Positions 46,940-58,095 of a DNA stretch of 64,000 nt are shown one piece after another (positions within the stretch are counted from its first letter, which is position 1; every line of letters begins with the position of its first letter). Origin of the DNA: Sarocladium kiliense (Eukaryota > Ascomycota > Sordariomycetes > Hypocreales > Sarocladiaceae); contig JAUZTG010000012.1 of the NCBI GenBank assembly GCA_030734395.1, forward strand, positions 620,001 to 684,000. The letters run 5' to 3'. The notes beneath the pieces are model-generated. The model was not told where the DNA came from. It saw only the letters and a list, made by a program, of their open reading frames with translations, and made no database searches. Position numbers and translations under genes: made by a program.

Positions 46940-48480
46940 AGTATAAGACGATTGCCTGATTCTTAGTAAATCTGGAAGAGTCTTAAATTAGTCCACTTTA
47001 AACTAATGTAAGAATATTTCGAAAGTACTATTATGATCTAATTTATAGAGTAAGTAAAATAGAGAAAGCAGTGTATCTATGATTTAGGGTTAATTCAAGT
47101 ACAGCTTAGGTGTCGACCTAAAGCCGTAGCTCCCCTGAATACTACTTATTTTACATGTAACGATCGACCTTACTTGGTAAGATTTGTTATAAGTTGTCTG
47201 TCTAGGTTAAGCTAGGTCTTGACTTGAATTATAATAAATATCTTAATAATTAAATAATATAATTTATATATAATTATTAAAACGTATTACTCTTATTTAA
47301 TTATAATAAAATATTAAATTAAATATTAAAAAACGAGGTTTTTACATTAAACTCTAGTCTCTAGCTATTTCTTATATATTATTATAATATTGCCTATGTT
47401 ACTCTAGATTACTTTATAATCCTTAACAAGCCTCTCCGGATTACCTTGCTTAATAAAGGAATCTTTTAAATTATATAATATATAAATCTATTAAATATTA
47501 GCTTAGTTTTTATGCCTTAGTTCTTTATCCCTTTTCATGCCGTTGGGTACTTGGTAACCACTCCGGCTCATTCTGTCGACCTGCGTTAGTTACGTTTGTA
47601 ACATTACGAGGGCTCTACTTGCATGAAATATAACTTCTATCATCTTGTTTAACTCTATAAAGGATTGTAACCTATGATAGTACATAATTTCTTTTAGATT
47701 TATAATTAAAATAAATATAATAAGAGAAGTCATGTAGGAGAGGTTGATATAATTTATGTATTTTAGGTGCTACTTAAAAATATAGTATAAAGAATATTAT
47801 AATAAATATGCTTCATATAAGATTATATATAATGGAATTAATTAAATAATGTTATGGTCTGGGCTTGAGCCCAGCCTGGCATCAAAGAGATAGGAGGACG
47901 GGCTTGTGACGAGACCTAGCCACAGTGTGGCTGAGGAGACATGGCGTAACCCCTTTCCCTCACATCTCTCTCTATGAATAGCTTCCTACTCCTTAAGAAT
48001 ATACATAACTCTTATTGGCACCTAATTGTCCGTGACACTAGGGATAGCCCATTACAAATAAGCTAGTTAAAAAATATCAGGTATCTGAGCACTTAGTCTT
48101 CTAACCCTTAAGTCTACAAGCTAGAGATAAAAAGACGTGCTTAAACTAAGTTTTTCTTATAAGCTGGATTAACTCATCCTCAAATCGCCGCTAACATCTA
48201 AGATTCCTTTATAATACTTAGCTACTATAAATATGTAACATAGATTCTACTTCATAATTAATAACTATATATTCTTTTGAACTATATACCTCGCGAAATT
48301 AATGTCTACTAGTCTCTACTTAGCCTCTAATTGTATCTATAGCTCGTGCCGTATTTGGAGTAGCTTAGCCCAATAGCACACAGTTTGCCTCGGCAAGATT
48401 CCCTGTGCTCTAATTCCCTCGTTCACCCTACCCACACTCTAGTGGAACCTCCTAGCCTTGGCTCTTGCTCTTGGCTTATG
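46940..48480. repeat. AT-rich island, probably RIP-degraded transposon DNA
   Basis: About 1.5 kb of strongly AT-rich sequence (TATAAT/TTAAA-type words, no coding frame) with less biased patches near 47530-47640 and 47855-47990. The patchwork of very AT-rich and moderate sequence is typical of old mutated elements. No transposase or polymerase frame survives. Confidence 0.65.
47850..48037. mobile_element. Possible solo LTR or LTR fragment
   Basis: A 188-bp block begins TGTTATGGTCTGGGC and ends GTCCGTGACA, giving 5'-TGT...ACA-3' ends as in LTRs. It is less AT-rich than its surroundings and has an internal inverted repeat (GGGCTTGAGCCC). I see no matching target duplication (flanks AATAA and CTAGG) and no second copy in the window, so this is tentative. 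Confidence 0.35.
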
Positions 48481-48922
48481 ACTAGGCAAGGACTAACGTA
48501 GTTGTATACGATTGTTGTTGTGCCTTGCAAGTAGCATGGCGCTGCACGTACAGAAGATATTTAGTCCTCTTCAGCTTTACCCGGACCCTAAGGTGAACCC
48601 ACCGAATACTTCCATTCGTGGAGAAACCCCTGCAAACAAGAATCACGCGATCGCTCGACCCGCCGGCTCCCTTCATCCCTCATTATCCTGGCCTTCCCCA
48701 ACGCCACCGAGGAGATCATTCTGGTGCAGGCCCGCAACCTGGCCCGGGACTAGGCCAAGGCACTAAGGGCCCCATGAAGATCGGGTTGAGGGCTTCGTCA
48801 TGATGGGTTTGTTGCGCCAAGTAGCTTCAATCACAATTCTACATCACCGTCTCTCCCAAGGCCGCACCGCGCTGTGAAGCTGATCATCACAGAGCGTATG
48901 CTCGTTCAGAAAATACGTCTTT

Positions 48923-51482
48923 ATGAGACGCCAGTCGCAATGCGCCGAGGAAGGCGCCAGCTCGAGCTCCACCAGACCTACCAAGGTACGCAAAACGCGG
49001 CGGACTGAAGATGCCCCCGAAAACATTGCCAGCACAGCGCCAGTAGAAGGAGGCGGCGGAGGCGGCAGCGAGGGCAACGACCTTGTATTTTGGGATCCCC
49101 ATGGCGTCACTGTACCTATTCAGGACGACGAGAACACTGTTCTTAGAAACGGAGACACCAATCGCACCAGCATCACCAACGGCGCCTCTAACGACGGCAA
49201 CGGTAGTCAGGGGATAGAAGGCCGGTCCTGTGAGAACTGCCGTCGCTGCAAGCTCAAGTGCTCTCGCTCCAAGCCTTGCAGCAAGTGCATCCTCAAAGGC
49301 GTGACTTGTGTGTACGAGCAACCTGACAAGAAGCGAGGCCCCAGGCCAGGCTACATCGAGGAAATCAATCGTCGCATCGACGCTCTCGAGCACATCGTCC
49401 TCGGCCAATCCCTTATGCGCGCCCGCGACAGTAGGTCACCAGTGCCTAATACTCTTCAGGAGGCAGTTGAACACGAACGAGATCGCCTCGACAGTCTCCG
49501 CGTCAATTACCAGACCTCTCAGACCCTGTCACAGGCACCACAAGTCCACATTCAGCATCCATCTCGCCCACGCCGATTGTCATTTTCATCAAAAGCAGCA
49601 TCGCACCCCAGCCCAAACAGTCTGGCGACATCCCACGATAATCGTCCGGGCCGCACAAACAGCGCTCTAGCTTTGTAAGTCTTCCGAATCCTACATCCGA
49701 GTTCATGGGTGAGCTCACGGGATGGTTACTCCGCATCAGAGAGTCTCTTCTAAACCCCTTGCGCCTCCTAGTGACCCTGATCTGTCCAGAGAATCTCTCC
49801 GGCAGATATGCGAGGTCTATTACCATCAAATACAGCCCTGGCTACCTTTCTTCCGTCAGGTAGAGGTAGTGGCACTTGCTATGCAAAGCGGCGATCCTCG
49901 GAAGCACCCCGACCCGGTCTTGCAGGCTGTCGTTGCTGGTGCATCCCCGTACGACGTGGATCTTCCCTTGGATCACCAACGAGGCTTTTCTTGGCTGCAA
50001 GAGTACGGCTCAAGTATGATTCTTCGGGCGGCGAGCCTTGACAACCTGCGAATAACTCTTCTCTTACAATTTCTGCTCTTCGGCAATGGCCGGATCGCAG
50101 ACTTTTGGGGACTCGTCACATACCCAGCCCAGGTGGCTACCCGCGCTGGCCTGCACCTTGAAGACCACCATCTAAACCACGAGCACCGCCACTTCCGCCG
50201 CATGATCGGCTTCCACGAGTTCAGCCAGACTTGGGTAGGCAAAGAAACGGTTCGGCGGCTCTTCTGGTGTATCTTTCTTCAAGACCAATTTGCCGCCTTG
50301 CTGTCTGGAAGCTCGCCGAGTTTTGACGTTACCACTATCCGCCGATTGCTTCCGTGCGACGGCCAGCATTGGCAGGATGACCACCCAATCCATACCCACG
50401 AATTTGTGCCTGCGTCTATAGCAATACAGGTCCAGGTGTTCTCGGGCAGCAATATTGGCGGCTTTGCATATCTTATTGAAGCCACAGAAGTCCAAGCCAT
50501 GGTCCTGGCTTTTCTGAACCGCTTCAGGGACAGGAAATCTCCCAAACAGGACATCCGCTCAAGCCTGCAGGAATTCCTGAATCTCGATATAATACTTACA
50601 AACTGGAAGGCCAAGCTACCTGTACGCTATCAGCAGGCGTCGTACGATGACAATGGATACATGGATCATAATATCACCCTCGCGCACCTTACACACAACA
50701 CAACAGGCATCTTGCTGTACCAGTGGCCCTATGCGCTGTGGGGAATCAATACAGTAGGCTCTGACGTACAGACCAGCCTATTCTCCCAGGTGCTCGTTGT
50801 CAAACAGGCAGCTAAAGAAATCGCGAAGATATGCACCAGGTTTCTCTTGCATCGCAGGTATCTTGTTTCGCCCCAATTCTCTTTCTGCATATTCATGGCC
50901 GCCCGCGCACTGTCAGCCTATTCGCACTGGATGATGGAACCTTTAGACGAAGACTTTGATACACTATACAGCTCGCTCAGCGAGTCAGCCAAACGATGGA
51001 ACGGAAAGGGGACCAGTCACGGGCACAAGAACAAATCTTCATCGTTCAGTAACCTGGCTGACTCACTACAGTCGCGGCTGACCTTCGACAAGAAGCGACC
51101 GGGCGCGATCAATCTTGCCACCCCTTGTGTCGAGTTGCTAAGGGAGGTAACATGGGATGATGAATCGGGCATTGGAGAGACACCGACTACCCCCCAATTC
51201 GGATCAAGCCATGTGGTAGAACCGGGAGAGGTCGCGGCCATGGCTCCAGGAGGGACTGTACCCCAACTGGGGACAGTGATGGAGGGCACTGGAGATGCTG
51301 CACAGGTGGCAGGCATGGATGCGGGGAGTTACATGCAGAGTAACCATGATTTCGAAAGGGCCATGTCCATACTAGCTTCAACCCAGACTGGTGGGTTGGA
51401 CACGAGGATCTTCAGCTGGCATGACTCTCCGGAAGTTGGGAAAGAGATGGCACCACCACCGACGACCAACCAGCTCCTGTAA
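48923..51482 (+). CDS. Zn2Cys6 transcription factor
   Basis: Two exons, 48923-49674 and 49742-51482, give about 830 aa; the donor GTAAGT is clear, and the acceptor (CATCAGAG) is set by reading frame, so a few residues at the junction are uncertain. The DNA-binding domain has the exact C-x2-C-x6-C-x5-C-x2-C-x6-C spacing (Cys103 to Cys129, SCENCRRCKLKCS...), followed by a basic linker and a short dimerisation-like helix (EEINRRIDALEHIVLGQ). The middle homology region starts at about VYYHQIQPWLPFF and includes ETVRRLFWCIFLQDQFAALLSG. It is a nuclear regulator. Being next to the sugar transporter and inside the CAZyme locus, it is a good candidate for the local regulator; target genes are not known. 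Confidence 0.9.
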
Positions 51483-52637
51483 AGAATCGGGAGGGATGAG
51501 GAAAAGAAGTTATGCCACACCTAGACACAAGGGGGGGTTCAGCGTGGGGCCAATGTAACCGACACTTGCCTTGATCTTGGGAAAGGGCTCATCGCTATGT
51601 GAACAAGGGATGCCGTCAACACTAGCAAGCCCACCTCAGCAGGATACCGATCGTGGATGTAGATATGCAGCTGCAGCTGGCTCGCGAGAACATCCGACGG
51701 GACCCTAGGCCATGGTCTTGTTCGCGGAGCCGAGCGACTGATCCACATGGCAGGGGCGGCGGAGAAAAGTCAGTACGCACATACGCACATGAATTGCCAT
51801 CTCGCAGGATACCCTGCCCTCGCCTGCGCCGCTTTTTTAGAATGCTAGGTTGGCGCATTTCCGTCCGGCACATCAGAGGGACTGGAGTTCCAACGAAGCT
51901 TTTGGCGAGACTGTGGAGAAACTCTTTCATTTGCACGTGTCGATGGCCATAGAAAGTCCCCCGGACTGACCTAACCGTTGTAGTCAAATCTCTCCGCCTG
52001 TTCCCCAGACCACCATCGCTTGAGAACAGCACTAGCTTCAGCCGGGGCATCGTGTAGGATACCTTGGGACCGGGGTGCGAGTTGGTGGATATGGGTTAGT
52101 CGGAGTGGATAACAAGCAGCGCCGGGCCCAATGTCCGAGAGTACTTCCGACACTGAGCTGGGCACCTCCTCTGGCTTTGCCACCCGATCGCGGCTCTATG
52201 GAAGGTGGAGGGACCTCCATGTTCTCGTCGGAAAACAACCAAATGCTGCTGTATGGAGGCCCCATGGGGATCGGTCGGCCCAAATTCGTCAAGGTGTGCA
52301 GTCTGTGATCCAGACCATACACAGCTCGAAAGTCAAGGCGGGGGTGGGCAGTAAAGTCGCCTGGTCGCCTTGTGCTGCATCACTTATATCTCACGAACGG
52401 TGCTCTCCATCACGACCCTCGATTCATATTCTCGTCAGGCTCTGAGTGCTCTTCAACAATCTCTTTCTCGAAACTGATTCTTGGGCTCTGTATCTTCCCT
52501 CCCCTCTCTACCCTTCTTTAGAGGGTAATTTGACAATACCCTGTCCCTTGAAACATCACATCTCTCTTCAGTTATAAGTCCATACTCCGACCCTTTCCCT
52601 TTGCTTGCCCATCTTCGAGGCCCACGTCGTCGTTATC
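51483..52637. other. Promoter region of the MFS transporter
   Basis: About 1.15 kb between same-strand genes. The final 250 bp is pyrimidine-rich as expected of a fungal 5' leader. No supported ORF. Confidence 0.55.
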
Positions 52638-54314
52638 ATGGACAGCAAGGATGCCAAGGACTCTTCGGGCTCGCAGGCAGTTGATGCTGTCGAGTATGCA
52701 AGCCCGGCAGAGAAGCAGGGAGGTGATGAAATGCATGAGGCGACTCTCCCTGCAGAGGACGGCCCCTGGTGGCCTTTCCTCGTCAAAAGATGGCCAATGA
52801 TCTGGCGCATGGCCGTTATTTACATCGCCGTGCTTAATGTCGGTTTTGACATGTCCGTCGGCAACACCACCCTCGGCATGGCCTCATTCCGCAAGTACTT
52901 TGGCTACTATGATGCTGCCTCCGACTCGTACAAGATTCAATCCGTCTACCAGTCGGCCTGGATGGGCGGCACATCGGCTGGTCAGATTGTCATGGATCTC
53001 CCTGGTGGGTGGTTGGCTGATCGATACGGACGCAAATTCACTCTCACTCTCTCCGTCATCTTCATCATTGCCGCCTCGACCATCCAAATCACAGCCCATC
53101 ACATCTACCAGATCATTGTGGGCAAGGTCGTTTTCGGAATGGGCGTTGGTCTCTACATCTCCTTCTGCACCTCTTACACTGCCGAGCTAGCATCTCCACG
53201 TCTTCGTGGCATTGCCTGCATGGCCGTGAACCTGTGTATCCAAGGCGGCATGTGGGTTGGCGGTGGCGCCGCCCTGGGCTTGTCGAACAACTTTCCGAGC
53301 ATTGACGACCATCGTGCCTTCCGATATATCTTCGCTCTACAGTACCTCTTTGCTGGGATTTACCTCGTCTTCGTCTACTGGCTTCCTGAATCCCCAAACT
53401 TCTACATCAACAAGGAGAAGTACGAAAAGGCCGGCGAGATCATCACCAGCCTGTATGGAAAGAACTACGATGTCCAGAGGCATCTCAACTTCCTCATCCG
53501 CACCGCTGAGGAAGAAAGGCGAGTACGCGATGTTGGCAAAGCTCTCAGCTACCGTGAGCTTTTCCAGGGCCGCAACCGTGTTCGCATGTTGATAGCATGC
53601 TGCATAATCTGGCCCCAGTACATGGGTACTGCCTTCTGGCCCAACTACCAGACTTACTACTTCGAGCTTGCCGGTGCCAAGAATCCGCAGGCTATGAACT
53701 ACGGTGCAACCTCTGTTGCTATTGGAACGAGCATCATGGCCTGGTTCCTTGTTGAAACTGTCGGTCGACGAAAGCTTTGGCTCCTGGGCGCTTGTGGTAT
53801 GACCATCTCCAATCTCATCGGCGGTTTCATGCATATCCCCTTCAGCAGTGGCAACAAGAAGATTGCTGGTCGTGTTGCGACGGCCTTCGTGTTTATCTGG
53901 AACGGCTTCTACGATATCGGCCCAGCCAACATGGGGTATGCCATTACCTCTGAGGTGCCTTCTAGCCGTATGCGTGTCCGCTGCAACGCTCTGGTCCATG
54001 TCTTCAGCCATTGTACCGGCCTGGTCATCACCTTCGTTGTTCCCTATCTTTTCAACGATGAGCCTGGTAGCGCTGGTCTTCTCATGCGCATGGGCTTCAT
54101 CTGGGCTGCTTTCGGCGTGGTCTTTACAATTTGGGGGTGGTTCTACATTCCCAACGTCGCCGGCCGCAACGCCTACGAGATTGACCAGCTTTTCGAAAGC
54201 AAATGCCCCCCTCGTAAGTTTGATGACGCCAAGTTCGATGAGTTCGACAATCTCATCCCGAGCTCAGTCCTCAAGAACCCTCCTGAGATAGTTCAGTCTG
54301 CGGACCGGGTCTAG
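52638..54314 (+). CDS. MFS sugar porter, second type
   Basis: Single exon, 558 aa from MDSKDAKD; the ORF is open 11 codons upstream but that start adds only a few residues. Sugar-porter motifs: LADRYGRKFTLTLS after TM2, YTAELASPRLRG after TM4, LPESPNFYINKEKYEKA after TM6, ETVGRRKLWLLGA after TM8 and VAGRNAYEIDQLFE at the end of TM12. About 12 membrane segments; plasma membrane location expected. It differs from the hexose type at 21.9 kb and resembles the fungal subgroup that includes oligosaccharide and other non-hexose transporters. It probably imports a product of the surrounding lyases and hydrolases, consistent with the GH39 and GH88 enzymes lacking clear signal peptides. Confidence 0.9.
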   Translation: MDSKDAKDSSGSQAVDAVEYASPAEKQGGDEMHEATLPAEDGPWWPFLVKRWPMIWRMAVIYIAVLNVGFDMSVGNTTLGMASFRKYFGYYDAASDSYKIQSVYQSAWMGGTSAGQIVMDLPGGWLADRYGRKFTLTLSVIFIIAASTIQITAHHIYQIIVGKVVFGMGVGLYISFCTSYTAELASPRLRGIACMAVNLCIQGGMWVGGGAALGLSNNFPSIDDHRAFRYIFALQYLFAGIYLVFVYWLPESPNFYINKEKYEKAGEIITSLYGKNYDVQRHLNFLIRTAEEERRVRDVGKALSYRELFQGRNRVRMLIACCIIWPQYMGTAFWPNYQTYYFELAGAKNPQAMNYGATSVAIGTSIMAWFLVETVGRRKLWLLGACGMTISNLIGGFMHIPFSSGNKKIAGRVATAFVFIWNGFYDIGPANMGYAITSEVPSSRMRVRCNALVHVFSHCTGLVITFVVPYLFNDEPGSAGLLMRMGFIWAAFGVVFTIWGWFYIPNVAGRNAYEIDQLFESKCPPRKFDDAKFDEFDNLIPSSVLKNPPEIVQSADRV

Positions 54315-55014
54315 AGTTGTTGCACTCGAAGCTGGAGACTAAAGACCAGGAATCCATTGCTCGGAACTCATCGGGCAGCTGTATGTGGCCAGTGCGGAAA
54401 TAAGGAAGATGGAATTATGAACGATTGGCTATGTCGAGTGGCTTTTCTGTGATGTCTTGGCGGGAGGTGGTGGCATCCATGATCTTCTTCCTTTCTTTGG
54501 GGGATTACTCTGGCGGACACCCCCAAGGAAAGCACACTTTATACATCCATGAGAAGAATGAGGAATCCAATAAAATCGACGTAACGCGACGTTTCAAAAA
54601 GTGATATATGTCTTGAAACTCATGCTATCCTGCTCCTTGGAGCAATCATTCATGGAACATACCCCGGCCCGTGCATCCTTCATGTCTTAGAGGCCTTCAG
54701 CTTCAACTCGCATTAGCCAGAGGGGTAGATCTTCTCGGATCAGTGAATTCCATTACCATAATCGTCTCCGCTCCGGGATTACACATTAAAAGAAAGCAGA
54801 AGGCGGACCACATGATATGCCTCCATGTAATGGTGACTCAATGATGGATTTTAGTTTGGCGAAGTCGCCCATGCGATTCATTTCAGTCCTGCAGTGTTGG
54901 AGCTGTCTGGTCTCAAGGCTAACTGTACAGTTTCTCTGCCGTTCTTATCCGGAAAAGTAATTCGTGAAAGAAGAAAGCTATGACATTGACCCTTGCACCC
55001 CTTGAGCGCGCTCC
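54315..55014. other. Intergenic between convergent genes
   Basis: About 700 bp between transporter and GH88 3' ends; no supported ORF. Confidence 0.55.
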
Positions 55015-56388
55015 TTAAGCCCCGTAGGTGGTCACCTTCGTTACTCCGTTTCGAATGTCAATCAGCCTGTTGCCAGCCTCTAGGAAGTAATAGTCGGCGT
55101 AGACACAGCCGTGTTCGGCGAGTCGATGCAGCGCGTTAACATGATCATTGCAGGTGCTACGCTCGAAGAGAGCATCGCCGGTGCTGGTAGCACGCCGGGC
55201 AACAGTGTCAAGGATTTGATGGGCGCGATCGAGGTAAGTTGACCAGCGTTCAGCAATGCTGTTGTGAAATACATACGCCTTATCGGCATTGCCGTTGGCG
55301 ACAGGGGTGGACTTTAGCAGCTGGTGCAGAAACAGAAGGCCGGACGAGGCACAACAGGCAGCGGATACATCCCAAACGCCGGGTCGGGGGGCGTCGAAGT
55401 CCCAGTACACGACACCGGCGTCCTCACCGTTCTTATCAACTCGGGAGAGGAAGTAGTCTGCGAGACGACAGGCTGCGTCCAGGAATAGGGGATCTTTTGT
55501 GTGATAGTAGACCGAGGCGAAGCCGTACAACGCCCAAGCCTGACCACGAGCCCAAGTTGACTCATTTTCATAGCCTTGATTGGTCATCTGGCCGCGGACA
55601 TCTCCATTACGAGCATCGTAGTTGACCAAATGATAGGTCGAGAAGTTCTTGCGCACGTGGTTCTTTAACGTTGTCTTCGCGTGGGTCGTTGCGATCTCGG
55701 CAAGGTGTTTCTCGCCTGTGTGCTCAGCAGCGTAGTAGAGCAGATCGAGGTTCATCATGCTGTCGATGACAACAACGAAGTCGTGAGGATCGTTCAGGTC
55801 ATACACCTTCGTCCGAGCGCCTGCCCACGAGCGGATAACGCGAGTCCTGGTATCGAAGCGAGTTGCCATGGCTCGAGCCGAGTTAACGACCACTTCGAGT
55901 GACTCACGGCAGCCTGTAAGATTGTAGTCGCGAGCGTATGAAGGCATGATCATAAAGCCGAGGTCGTGGTTATTTGTGCAGTGTTGTTCGGCAGCCATGT
56001 TCGCCTGCCACTTGCGTGCAGCCAGAAGAAGGTCTTCGCTCGGCACGCTCAGGGGCACTTTGAGGGAGCGCTCATACACAGCCCAGACGCTTCCAGGAAA
56101 GAATCCCGACGTCCAGAAGCTCGAGCCATGGTACACATAGTAGGGCAGGCCAGGCAACGTGTAATGGGGATACAGATCGGGGTTGTCCGTCTTCTTTAAT
56201 GTCTTGCCGGCGATTTTCCAGATACCGTCGACGTATTGGGTCGAGAGGATTCGGTCGACACCTTCTGACGCCGAGGGCGAGGAATCCTCGGTATGTTTCC
56301 CTTGATCTCCTTTTGGCCGCGGCATCTGGATTACGGACTCGGAGAGGGGGAGGTCCAGGCTTGGCCTTGTCTCGGTCAAGACAACCAT
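55015..56388 (-). CDS. GH88 unsaturated glucuronyl hydrolase
   Basis: Single exon, 457 aa from the ATG at 56388 (MVVLTETRPS); the frame is open upstream only with a TTG. Toroid-fold motifs: HGSSFWTSGFFPGSVWAVYE, CTNNHDLGFMI (first catalytic-type Asp), VVVIDSMMNLDLLYYAA (second Asp), NESTWARGQAWALYGFA, and DFDAPRPGVWDVSAACCASSGL. No signal peptide, so cytosolic action is likely. Family knowledge: GH88 hydrates and releases the 4,5-unsaturated glucuronic acid that polysaccharide lyases leave on oligosaccharides. This matches the lyases of the same locus and is the strongest sign that the cluster degrades a uronic-acid polymer. Confidence 0.92.
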   Translation of the reverse strand: MVVLTETRPSLDLPLSESVIQMPRPKGDQGKHTEDSSPSASEGVDRILSTQYVDGIWKIAGKTLKKTDNPDLYPHYTLPGLPYYVYHGSSFWTSGFFPGSVWAVYERSLKVPLSVPSEDLLLAARKWQANMAAEQHCTNNHDLGFMIMPSYARDYNLTGCRESLEVVVNSARAMATRFDTRTRVIRSWAGARTKVYDLNDPHDFVVVIDSMMNLDLLYYAAEHTGEKHLAEIATTHAKTTLKNHVRKNFSTYHLVNYDARNGDVRGQMTNQGYENESTWARGQAWALYGFASVYYHTKDPLFLDAACRLADYFLSRVDKNGEDAGVVYWDFDAPRPGVWDVSAACCASSGLLFLHQLLKSTPVANGNADKAYVFHNSIAERWSTYLDRAHQILDTVARRATSTGDALFERSTCNDHVNALHRLAEHGCVYADYYFLEAGNRLIDIRNGVTKVTTYGA

Positions 56389-58095
56389 CTCATGCGTTGT
56401 TGGCGTTGATATCGAGATATAGATGGCTCGGAGAAGAGATAAGAGGCACTGCAGGAAATTCAAGTAAAACAAACTGGAACCGCGCTTCGGAATAGGCTTA
56501 CAGGATACGCCTTGCAAGCAAGAAGGGTGTGTCAAGAGTTACAATTTATATATCACTATGTAAGGAATACAGCGACCATCTCTGCATCTCCACCAACGCC
56601 GCTCGGCGGCCTCCTGCAAGGATTACTATTACCATATTCTTAGGCTCTCGAGTTCCTGGAAATTGTCTATGCTGATTCAGACCGGACCCGCGAGGTGCAG
56701 CGCAGCATTCAAGTCCTCTGGGAAAGGAATGATCACCGGCTACGTCGTCGGGCGGGCCACCGAGGGTTTGTCCGGATCGACACAGTCTCAAGTTGAGGGA
56801 TCCGCGTCCAAGGTGACTTGTGGGGCAAGTCAACCCCGCTGGTCATGTCGAGGACCCCTGCAAGAATGGAGCGAAGGTCAAAATGTGTCTGAGAGGTAAT
56901 GGAGGAGGTAACGCAGAGATCGCAGGGTTTATCTGTGAAGGAGGTTTGCTAATAATAAAATACTTGCTTATATAGTATATTTATATATTGTATTGATATC
57001 TATATAAATATCTAGCATTATTTATAGATCCTAGCTTATAATAGAAGCTTCATGAGCTTAATTACCTCTGCTCCTTACCTACGTGTACATCATAATTGAT
57101 TTAGAAGCCAGAGTCTTTCCTTTCTTAGTTATTCTAAGCTAGCTTCGGATTTTGCTTATCTTTTAATACTTTCAAATAAGAAGATATTAAACTAAGAACA
57201 GAAAAGAACTGTATGAGTAAAAAATGAAAATACCCTAATTAAATGCTATGTACAGGGTAGGTGTTACTATTAGACATCCTATAAGCATAGAGATCAGGAG
57301 CAAAGCTTCTAAGTTAATTATCATAAAGCTATTTTTAACTTAGTTAGCTATCATATATATATTAAATAGCTTTATAAACTGTTATCCTTATAATAATTAT
57401 AATTATAATTATATTTTTCTCTATATATCTTATTTATCTTAAATACTAAAGTTTTATATGTAAATATATATTATAAAATAAGTATTTTATAATATTTTAA
57501 AAATATAATTAAAAGAAAATTTTATAAATATTAAAATATATAATTATTTAAATTAATATAATATTTACTTAATTTTAATATTTTCTTCAATTATTTCTAA
57601 TATAAAATTATGTTATAGTTGTTAAGAATTATAAATGTATTACTGAATGTATCGCCGATGCTCCTGCTTCTGAGGCGCTGCCGGCATATCATCCTGATGT
57701 GAACCCCATGGAGGTTGTCCACTACCCCGGATCATCTACGCGCTGTCCCATGTCTACTCGGCGTTCGCGGGGAACCCTAATGCACGTTACCTGTTTCCTG
57801 CCACCAGGGGCTCCCCTCGGCAGCATCGCGAATTGTTCATACAGTCAAACGAGGGCAAACGCGAAGTCATGTCGACGGAGGTAGGGAGCAAGGACGTCCG
57901 CAGGGCCGTCGCGTTTGCCCGGCGTTGGACACGGAACAGAGTTTGAAGGAAAGCAGCCGTTGATCACCTAGCATGCCTTTTGCTCATCGACTACTTATAG
58001 GACGCATAGCTCGCTTTCTTGCCCACTTCCATTGCAGATGCGGCTGTACACTTCCCCTTCTTAATTCACTGCCTGAACTATTCCTTTGCACGATC
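56389..58095. other. Gene-free region with AT-rich island
   Basis: 1.7 kb between the divergent GH88 and short alginate-lyase-like genes, which therefore share it as promoter space; the middle part is the AT-rich block listed separately. No supported ORF. Confidence 0.6.
56945..57640. repeat. AT-rich island, possible RIP-degraded DNA
   Basis: About 700 bp rich in TATAAT/AATTATA words, with abrupt transitions to normal composition at both ends and no reading frame. Similar in kind to the islands at 38.6 and 46.9 kb. Confidence 0.65.

Larger units (their letters stand above)
46346..48922. other. Gene-free region dominated by an AT-rich island
   Basis: 2.6 kb between the GH35 gene and the Zn2Cys6 regulator. 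The first 600 bp are of normal composition and should hold the GH35 promoter; the rest is mainly the AT-rich block and LTR-like segment listed separately. Confidence 0.6.
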
